Positions 1 to 4,617 of a DNA stretch of 12,163 bases are shown in pieces. The translations under genes were made by a program, and so were the position numbers. Within the stretch, counting starts at the first letter, position 1; every line of letters starts with the position of its first letter. The DNA lies in assembly GCA_045805385.1 (NCBI GenBank), contig JBJMLG010000024.1, positions 1 through 12,163 on the forward strand. The letters are read 5' to 3'. Origin of the DNA: JADGHQ01 sp045805385 (GTDB taxonomy: Bacteria; Actinomycetota; Thermoleophilia; Solirubrobacterales; Thermoleophilaceae). The notes beneath the pieces were generated by a model. It did no database searches. It saw only the letters and a program-made list of their open reading frames with translations, and was not told the DNA's origin.

Positions 1-623
1 AGGTCGCGCCCGTAGGAGTTGACGTTCTGGCCCAGGAGCGTGACTTCGCGGACGCCCTCGCTGGCGAGCCGCTCGGCCTCGGCGACGAGCTCGGCGAATG
101 GGCGCGAAACCTCGTTGCCGCGCGTGCTCGGCACGATGCAGTACGAGCAGCGGCAGTTGCAGCCGACCGAGATCTGCATCCACGCCTGGAAGTCGCGCCC
201 GCGGCGCATCGGCAGGTGGCCGGAGACCGACTCGAACTCGAAGTAGCCCTGCGCGGTGAGGCTGTCGCTCGTGAGGAACTCGGCGAGCCGCGGGATCTGG
301 CCGGGGCCGAAGGCGACGTCGACGAACGGGAAGCGGCGGAACACCTCGTCCTTCACCGACTGGGCCCAGCAGCCGCCCACGCCCACGACCTTCTCCGGGT
401 CCTCGCTCTTCAGCCGCTTCGCCTCGCCGAGGTGCGCGATGAAGCGGTTGTCGGCCGACTCGCGGATCGAGCAGGTGTTGAAGAGGATGAGATCGGCCTC
501 GTCGCGGCTGTCGGCCTGGCGGTAGCCGAGCGACTCGAGCATGCCCTTCATGCGCTCGGAGTCGTGCTCGTTCATCTGGCACCCGAAGGTGGTCACGTGG
601 TAGCGCTTGGCCGCGGTCTGCAT
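1..623 (-). CDS. miaB: tRNA-2-methylthio-N6-dimethylallyladenosine synthase MiaB (partial, C-terminus off the left edge)
   Basis: MiaB is a radical-SAM methylthiotransferase that adds the 2-methylthio group to N6-isopentenyl-A37 of tRNAs reading UNN codons. The visible 207 residues hold the N-terminal UPF0004 domain with its three auxiliary-cluster cysteines: C15 (TFGCQMN), C51 (NTCSIRES) and C85 (GGCWAQ). The start of the radical-SAM domain follows, with a CX3CX2C motif at C155, C159 and C162 (GCNCRCSYCIVPSTRG), and then the LLGQNVNSYG motif near 196-205. An extra cysteine, C157, lies inside the cluster loop. The TRAM domain and the rest of the radical-SAM barrel are off the window. I chose the ATG at 623; an in-frame GTG at 632 would add three residues, and neither has a clear ribosome site. 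It begins 31 bp after the rny stop, so co-transcription with rny is likely. The closely related RimO is less likely, because the CQMN and GQNVNSYG motifs fit MiaB. Confidence 0.95.
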   Translation of the reverse strand, partial: MQTAAKRYHVTTFGCQMNEHDSERMKGMLESLGYRQADSRDEADLILFNTCSIRESADNRFIAHLGEAKRLKSEDPEKVVGVGGCWAQSVKDEVFRRFPFVDVAFGPGQIPRLAEFLTSDSLTAQGYFEFESVSGHLPMRRGRDFQAWMQISVGCNCRCSYCIVPSTRGNEVSRPFAELVAEAERLASEGVREVTLLGQNVNSYGRD

Positions 624-654
624 CGCGGTCACAGAGTAGCGGCGGGCGCCTGTC

Positions 655-2154
655 CTACTTCGCGTAGTCGATCGCGCGCGACTCCCGTATCACCGTCACC
701 TTGATCTGTCCCGGATACTCGAGCTCGCGCTCCACGTCGCGCGCGATCTTGTGGCTGAGCAGGGCGGCGGTGTCGTCGTCCACGTCCTCGGGGCTCACGA
801 TCACGCGCACCTCGCGGCCGGCCTGCATCGCATGCACCTTCTGCACGCCGGCGTGCCGCATCGCTATCTCCTCGAGGCCGCGCAGCCGCTTCACGTACTG
901 CTCGAGCGACTCGCCGCGCGCGCCCGGGCGCGCGCCCGAGAGCGAGTCGGCGACCTGCACGATGACCGCCTCCACGGTCTGCATCTCCACGTCGTTGTGG
1001 TGGGCCTCCATCGCGTGGGCGACCGCCTCGGACTCCTTGTGGCGGCGTGCGATCTCGCCGCCCACGAGCGCGTGCGGGCCCTCCACCTCGTGGGACACGG
1101 CCTTGCCGATGTCGTGCAGGAGCGCCGCCCGGCGGGCCGTCTTTGCGCTCGCGCCGAGCTCGTCGGCGATCAGCGCGGCCAGGTGCGCAACCTCGATCGA
1201 GTGGGCGAGCACGTTCTGGCCGTAGCTCGTGCGGTAGTGGAGCCGCCCGAGCAGCTTCGAGATCTCCGGATGAACGGCGCCAACGCCGGCCTCGAACACG
1301 GCCTGCTCGCCCACCTCCGCGATGTGGTTGTCGATCTCGGATCGCGCCTGGTAGTAGGCCTCCTCGATCCGCGCCGGGTGGATGCGGCCGTCCTGCAGCA
1401 GCTTCTCGAGCGTGAGCCGGGCGACCTCCCGCCGCACTCCGTCGAAGCCCGAGAGCAGCACCGCTCCCGGCGTGTCGTCGATGATGAAGTCGATCCCGGT
1501 GAGCGTCTCGAGCGCGCGGATGTTGCGCCCCTCGCGACCGATGATGCGGCCCTTCAGGTCGTCGGACTGAAGCGCCACGACGGAGACGGTCGTCTCCGCC
1601 GCGTGTCCCCCGGCCACCCGCTGCATCGTCGTCGCCAGGATGTTGCGCGCCCGGCGGTCGGCCTCGCGCCGCGTCTCCTCCTCGATCTGGCGGATCACGC
1701 GCGCGCAATCGTGGCGCACGGTGTCTTCCAACTCGCGCATGAGGATCTGGCGCGCCTGGCCGGCGCTCAGGCTGCCGATGCGCTCCAGCTCCCGGATCTG
1801 CTCCTGCTTGGCCACCTTCAGCCGCTCGATCTCGTTGTCGAGGTTGCGCGTGCGGTCGTCGAGCGTGCGCTCCTTGCGCGCCAGCTCCTCGAGCCGCGTG
1901 TCGAGCGACTGCTCCTTGCTCAGCAGGCGCTCCTCCAGCCGCGCGAGCTCCTTGCGACGCTCACGCAACTCCAGCTCGGCGTCTCCGGACGGCGGAACGA
2001 CCACCGCCGCAACCGGGGCGCGAGCCTCTGAAGGCGCCGGCGCCTCGCTCGGCGCCACGGGCCCCGCAGCCGCCGGGTGCCTTGGCCTGCGAACGGCCAC
2101 GGCGACTCCGCCCGCCACGAGTGCCGCAACAACTGCCGCCAGCACGATTTCCAT
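655..2154 (-). CDS. rny: Ribonuclease Y (membrane-anchored endoribonuclease)
   Basis: RNase Y is a membrane-bound endoribonuclease that starts mRNA decay. The 499 residues show the family order. A membrane anchor (residues 2-20) is followed by a Pro/Ala-rich linker (about 21-58) and a charged coiled coil (about 60-170). The KH domain has its GREG loop at 206-209, and the HD domain has its HD pair at H347-D348, H318 upstream and D403 in VADSLSGARPGAR. The C-terminus ends in AIDYAK, like the Bacillus enzyme. The length is slightly below the usual 510-520, and the coiled coil looks short with a Pro/Ala linker in front. The start is secure: the ATG at 2154 is preceded by GGAGGAG with an 8-nt spacer. 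It lies between recA and miaB, where actinobacteria usually carry recX; the recA-rny order resembles Firmicutes. A candidate promoter and hairpins lie in the 378-bp upstream gap. Confidence 0.96.
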   Translation of the reverse strand: MEIVLAAVVAALVAGGVAVAVRRPRHPAAAGPVAPSEAPAPSEARAPVAAVVVPPSGDAELELRERRKELARLEERLLSKEQSLDTRLEELARKERTLDDRTRNLDNEIERLKVAKQEQIRELERIGSLSAGQARQILMRELEDTVRHDCARVIRQIEEETRREADRRARNILATTMQRVAGGHAAETTVSVVALQSDDLKGRIIGREGRNIRALETLTGIDFIIDDTPGAVLLSGFDGVRREVARLTLEKLLQDGRIHPARIEEAYYQARSEIDNHIAEVGEQAVFEAGVGAVHPEISKLLGRLHYRTSYGQNVLAHSIEVAHLAALIADELGASAKTARRAALLHDIGKAVSHEVEGPHALVGGEIARRHKESEAVAHAMEAHHNDVEMQTVEAVIVQVADSLSGARPGARGESLEQYVKRLRGLEEIAMRHAGVQKVHAMQAGREVRVIVSPEDVDDDTAALLSHKIARDVERELEYPGQIKVTVIRESRAIDYAK

Positions 2155-2167
2155 TTCCTGGTCTCCT

Positions 2168-2187
2168 CCGGGACGTACATGTCCCGG
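2168..2187 (-). promoter_or_regulatory. Hairpin overlapping the rny ribosome binding site
   Basis: Seven-base perfect arms CCGGGAC and GTCCCGG enclose a six-base loop (ATGTAC on the minus strand). The 3' arm supplies the first two G residues of the GGAGGAG Shine-Dalgarno at 2163-2169, so the folded form would partly occlude the rny ribosome site. The structure is read directly from sequence; a role in limiting translation is inference. Confidence 0.5.
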
Positions 2188-2252
2188 GTCAGTTCAGCTG
2201 TCAAGCGGTGAGCCTCGGCTCCGCAAGACACCAGGCGTGCTCTGTGGCGGTT

Positions 2253-2272
2253 CGCGCGCGTGCCCGCGCGCG
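2253..2272 (-). repeat. Perfect alternating-CG hairpin in the rny leader
   Basis: Two eight-base CGCGCGCG arms flank a four-base loop (GGCA on the minus strand). This gives a very stable hairpin in RNA and an alternating purine-pyrimidine tract in DNA. No T-run follows on either strand, so it does not look like an intrinsic terminator. It would fall inside the proposed rny leader. It could also be chance in very GC-rich intergenic DNA. Confidence 0.45.
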
Positions 2273-2318
2273 CGGCAACGGCTAGCTGCGGCCCTCGATC
2301 CCTCCTCCAGGGTCGCTG

Positions 2319-2347
2319 AGCATTCGTGTCAGTGGTGAAGAAGTCAA
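2319..2347 (-). promoter_or_regulatory. Candidate promoter for rny (and probably miaB)
   Basis: On the minus strand TTGACT (2347-2342; five of six matches to TTGACA) is followed after exactly 17 nt by AATGCT (2324-2319; three of six matches to TATAAT, including the A at position 2 and the final T). It lies downstream of the recA terminator hairpin in the least GC-rich part of the gap. Transcription would start near 2312. The -10 match is modest, so this is a candidate only. Confidence 0.4.
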
Positions 2348-2478
2348 GATTTCAGTCGGTTGCCTTGTCCGTCAGAAAGCACTGATTTGCTGGTTATTTG
2401 TCTTGCACCGGCCGGACTGGCCGCTGCCCGAAGCGTACCCCTGCGCATCGGCCGGCGCAACCGGCTCCTGAACGGCAA

Positions 2479-2511
2479 ACGCCCCGGAGCCGGACATTTG
2501 CTCCAGGGCGT
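2479..2511 (-). terminator. Intrinsic-terminator-like hairpin after recA
   Basis: On the minus strand a 12-base-pair stem (arms 2511-2500 and 2490-2479) with a nine-base loop lies about 20 bp beyond the recA stop. All pairs are Watson-Crick except one U-G wobble. In a plus-strand transcript the same position would be a C-A mismatch, so the stem is complete only for transcripts leaving recA. The tail that follows (TTGCCGTT) is only weakly T-rich, as is common in high-GC actinobacteria. Confidence 0.6.
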
Positions 2512-2532
2512 CTGCACGCTTGTCGGCCGGCT

Positions 2533-3648
2533 CTAGGCGGCCTGCTCGGCCGGCGCTTCCGCCTCGGCCGCCGGGGCCTCGGCTTCCGCATCGGGCTCGG
2601 CCGGCGGCACCTCCGCCAGCGGAACGCGCCCGCCGGGGACCATGCCCACGGCCGCGTAGATCTTGTCCTCGATCTCCCGCGCCATGGCCGGGTTCTCCCG
2701 CAGGAACGCCTTGGCGTTGTGCCGGCCCTGGCCGAGCCGGTCGTCGCCGTACGAGAAGAACGAGCCCGACTTCTGGACGATGTCGTGCTCGAGCCCCAGG
2801 TCGAGGAGACAGCCCTCGGACGAGATGCCGTGGCCGTACTCGATGTCGAACTCCGCCTGGCGGAACGGCGCCGCCACCTTGTTCTTCACGACCTTCACGC
2901 GCACGCGGTTGCCGACCGCCTCGACGCCCTCCTTGAGGGTCTCGATGCGGCGGATGTCGAGGCGCTGCGACGAATAGAACTTCAGCGCGCGACCACCCGG
3001 CTGGGTCTCGGGCGAGCCGAACATCACGCCCACCTTCTCGCGGATCTGGTTCGTGAACATGCAGAGCGTGTTCGCCCGGTTCAGGTTGCCGGCCAGCTTG
3101 CGCATGGCCTGGCTCATCATGCGGGCCTGCAGGCCGACCGTCTGATCGCCCATCGCGCCCTCGAGCTCGGCCTTCGGCGTGAGCGCCGCGACCGAGTCGA
3201 TCGCCACAATGTCGATCGCGCCGGAGCGGATCAGCAGGTCGGCGATCTCGAGCGCCTGCTCGCCGTGATCGGGCTGCGACACGAGCAGCTCGTCGACGTC
3301 GACGCCGATGCGCTTGGCGTAGGCCGGATCCATGGCGTGCTCGGCGTCGATGAACGCACAGATGCCGCCCAGCCTCTGCGCCTCCGCGAGCACGTGGTAG
3401 ATCAGCGTGGTCTTACCGGACGACTCCGGCCCGAATATCTCGACGATCCGCCCGCGTGGGAAGCCTCCCACGCCCAAGGCGAGGTCGAGCGAGAGCGCAC
3501 CCGACGGGATCGCGGCGACCTTGACGGCCGCGTCCTCGTCGCCCATGCGCATGATCGATCCCTTCCCGAATTGGCGCTCGATCTGAGAAAGAGCGCCGTT
3601 CAGAGCGGAATCCCGGGCCTTGGCGGACTTTTCCTGTTCCTTGTCCAT
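2533..3648 (-). CDS. recA: Recombinase RecA
   Basis: RecA forms ATP-dependent filaments on single-stranded DNA, carries out strand exchange and triggers LexA self-cleavage. The 371 residues contain Walker A GPESSGKT (73-80), the DAEHAMDP segment (101-108), Walker B VAIDS with D151, the L1 region (about 158-175), and the L2 region from TNQIREKVGVMFG onward (199-225). The C-terminal domain ends in an acidic Ala/Glu/Pro tail (about 350-371). Family positions that differ from the E. coli pattern include PDHGEQ (H128 where T is usual), FTNQ (T199 where I is usual) and SSQRL (Q where V is usual); they look lineage-specific and leave the catalytic residues intact. The ATG at 3648 has AGGAG six nt upstream. 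The gene has its own SOS-type control region and a terminator, so it appears monocistronic. No recX follows it. Confidence 0.99.
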   Translation of the reverse strand: MDKEQEKSAKARDSALNGALSQIERQFGKGSIMRMGDEDAAVKVAAIPSGALSLDLALGVGGFPRGRIVEIFGPESSGKTTLIYHVLAEAQRLGGICAFIDAEHAMDPAYAKRIGVDVDELLVSQPDHGEQALEIADLLIRSGAIDIVAIDSVAALTPKAELEGAMGDQTVGLQARMMSQAMRKLAGNLNRANTLCMFTNQIREKVGVMFGSPETQPGGRALKFYSSQRLDIRRIETLKEGVEAVGNRVRVKVVKNKVAAPFRQAEFDIEYGHGISSEGCLLDLGLEHDIVQKSGSFFSYGDDRLGQGRHNAKAFLRENPAMAREIEDKIYAAVGMVPGGRVPLAEVPPAEPDAEAEAPAAEAEAPAEQAA

Positions 3649-3680
3649 CTCAGTCTCCTGACGATTTCGGCGAGGTCGAC

Positions 3681-3703
3681 AGGCTAAGACGGAGATCGGA
3701 CAG
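3681..3703 (-). promoter_or_regulatory. Candidate recA promoter
   Basis: On the minus strand TAGCCT (3686-3681) fits the actinobacterial -10 form TANNNT. Eight nt upstream lies CTGTCCGAT (3703-3695), which matches five of nine positions of the mycobacterial RecA-NDp element (TTGTCRGTG-N8-TANNNT) used by PafBC, including the exact N8 spacing. There is no good standard -35. Transcription would start near 3674, about 25 nt before the recA start codon. The -10 call is reasonable; the PafBC link is tentative. Confidence 0.4.
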
Positions 3704-3706
3704 ACC

Positions 3707-3720
3707 GGAACACCCGTTCG
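3707..3720 (-). promoter_or_regulatory. LexA-type SOS box upstream of recA
   Basis: The minus-strand sequence CGAACGGGTGTTCC matches the actinobacterial SOS operator CGAACRNRTGTTCG at 13 of 14 positions, with intact GAAC-N4-GTTC half-sites. It lies about 60 bp upstream of the recA start codon, just upstream of the candidate -10 region, so bound LexA would block polymerase. This is the expected arrangement for a DNA-damage-inducible recA. Confidence 0.8.
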
Positions 3721-3752
3721 TGACGATTCGACACCCGCTCTGTGACGATTCG
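3710..3752 (-). repeat. Tandem duplication of about 22 bp covering the SOS box
   Basis: Two adjacent units, 3752-3731 (22 bp) and 3730-3710 (21 bp), each begin with the identical 11-mer CGAATCGTCAC and end with CGGGTGT, differing only in the three or four bases between (AGAG versus GAA). The promoter-proximal unit supplies most of the SOS box. The distal unit carries a degenerate version (AGAGCGGGTGTCG) with the GAAC half-site broken. The period is close to two helical turns. Confidence 0.7.
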
Positions 3753-3760
3753 GCTACGGG

Positions 3761-3774
3761 CGCCGGCGCCGGCG
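3761..3774. repeat. GC palindrome between the secreted-protein gene and the recA control region
   Basis: CGCCGGCGCCGGCG is a perfect 14-bp palindrome starting 8 bp beyond the stop of the upstream gene. It has no T-run and no natural loop, so it is a poor intrinsic terminator. It could still pause transcription entering recA from upstream, or be chance in GC-rich spacer. Confidence 0.3.
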
Positions 3775-3782
3775 GAGAACGC

Positions 3783-4508
3783 CTACGGCTGGCAGGGCGA
3801 GGGTGACTCGAGCGACTGCGTCACGCCATCGCGGTATGTGAAGACGATCTTGAACGTCCAGTGACCCGACGCCGGGCAGCTCGGCGGCGTCAGGTGATAC
3901 GCCCGCCCGTCACGCTCATACGGCGGGAACTGGATGTAGAGGCGTTGCACAGGCGTGTACGGCTCGGGCGGCGGGACGCCCGGGATCAGCGGGAAGTTGC
4001 TGGTCGACGTCCTGCCGTCGAGCGTCGTGCGATCGATCGTCTTGATTGCCGGCACGTCGTCGTTCACCCCGATTCCCACGACCTCGTCCTGGTTGTTGAA
4101 GTGGGTCAGGGTGGTGTTGCTGTAGCGGGATCCCGGACCGCCGCCCCCCTGGTCGCTCACGGCGAAACCGCTGCCGATCTGGCTGTTCGCGGGGCATGCC
4201 GCCGGACCCTCGAGCATGATCTCCGCGTCGGTTGCGTGGCACTGAGGCGGGACGGTCGTGTCGACGACCGTTCCGCGCGGGCCGCGTATGACCATCGTCT
4301 GCACCGCGTACGGCTTCAGGTTCGGATCGCTCGGATTCTGGAACTGCACGTCGAGCACGGTCCCGGTGCTCGCTCCCGGCAGCGACGAGGTGAACGTCAT
4401 GTTTCCGGACTGTCGCGGCGTCGCCGCGACTGCCGCGGCGCCCGGGCCGACCAGCGTCAAGCCCGCCGCCAGACCCGCGCCGATTGCCAACACCCCTCGT
4501 GGTCGCAT
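3783..4508 (-). CDS. Secreted protein of unknown function with four cysteines
   Basis: I do not recognise the family. The 241 residues start with an n-region MRPRG, a hydrophobic Ala/Gly/Leu core (6-28) and a likely AVA-type cleavage site near 28, so the protein is probably exported by Sec. The mature part (about 210 residues) has no other membrane segment. It contains four cysteines (C90, C105, C211, C239), consistent with two disulfides, a CPANSQIGSG motif (105-114) reminiscent of Cys-Pro motifs in repetitive actinobacterial surface proteins, a Gly-rich stretch (121-126) and a Pro-rich stretch (175-186). Its many short polar and hydrophobic segments suggest a beta-rich fold. I prefer the ATG at 4508; a TTG at 4514 would add two residues. 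The gene lies about 110 bp after the ABC permease and 134 bp before recA. A role as partner or cargo of that transporter is possible but unproven. Confidence 0.75.
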   Translation of the reverse strand: MRPRGVLAIGAGLAAGLTLVGPGAAAVAATPRQSGNMTFTSSLPGASTGTVLDVQFQNPSDPNLKPYAVQTMVIRGPRGTVVDTTVPPQCHATDAEIMLEGPAACPANSQIGSGFAVSDQGGGGPGSRYSNTTLTHFNNQDEVVGIGVNDDVPAIKTIDRTTLDGRTSTSNFPLIPGVPPPEPYTPVQRLYIQFPPYERDGRAYHLTPPSCPASGHWTFKIVFTYRDGVTQSLESPSPCQP

Positions 4509-4563
4509 GACCAAACCCCCCGCCCTAGCTCCCGCTGGCTAAAGGGTGCCACGCACGGCTTGG

Positions 4564-4590
4564 CTGCGCGCCGATGCTTCCTGCGCGCCG
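4564..4590. repeat. 10-bp direct repeat in the permease-to-secreted-gene spacer
   Basis: CTGCGCGCCG occurs at 4564-4573 and again at 4581-4590. Because its core GCGCGC is self-complementary, the pair can also fold as a six-base-pair hairpin with an 11-base loop on either strand. There is no T-run. The rest of the spacer (4509-4617) shows no convincing promoter, although the downstream gene has a G-rich stretch 7 nt before its ATG. Any function is uncertain. Confidence 0.3.
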
Positions 4591-4617
4591 CGCTCGAGGA
4601 CGCCGGCCCGGTCCGAG

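Larger units (their letters stand above)
2155..2478 (-). other. Intergenic leader region between the recA terminator and rny
   Basis: No convincing gene is seen here; recX, which follows recA in many actinobacteria, is absent. Read on the minus strand the region holds a promoter candidate (2319-2347), a purine-rich GGAGGAGGG stretch near 2298-2306 with no ATG after it, an alternating-CG hairpin (2253-2272) and a second hairpin touching the rny ribosome site (2168-2187). If the promoter call is right, the rny mRNA has a leader of roughly 150-160 nt, long for this compact neighbourhood. The part nearest the recA terminator (about 2340-2400) is noticeably richer in A and T than the flanking genes, as expected for a promoter. 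Confidence 0.55.

Noticed and set aside
751..2031. A 426-codon open frame on the plus strand opposite rny
   Set aside because: High-GC shadow with compositional bias only; RNase Y domains on the minus strand explain the region.
2199..2204. Perfect TTGACA on the minus strand near rny as a -35 element
   Set aside because: No acceptable -10 lies 16-19 nt downstream; those positions fall in the loop of the hairpin next to the ribosome site, and transcription would start almost on the ribosome site.
2253..2272. Alternating-CG hairpin as an intrinsic terminator
   Set aside because: No T-run follows on either strand, and it lies after the proposed rny promoter; it is kept only as a structured element.
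2398..3687. A 429-codon open frame on the plus strand opposite recA
   Set aside because: Mirror frame of recA, rich in Arg, Leu, His and Val with no recognisable motif; recA is unambiguous.
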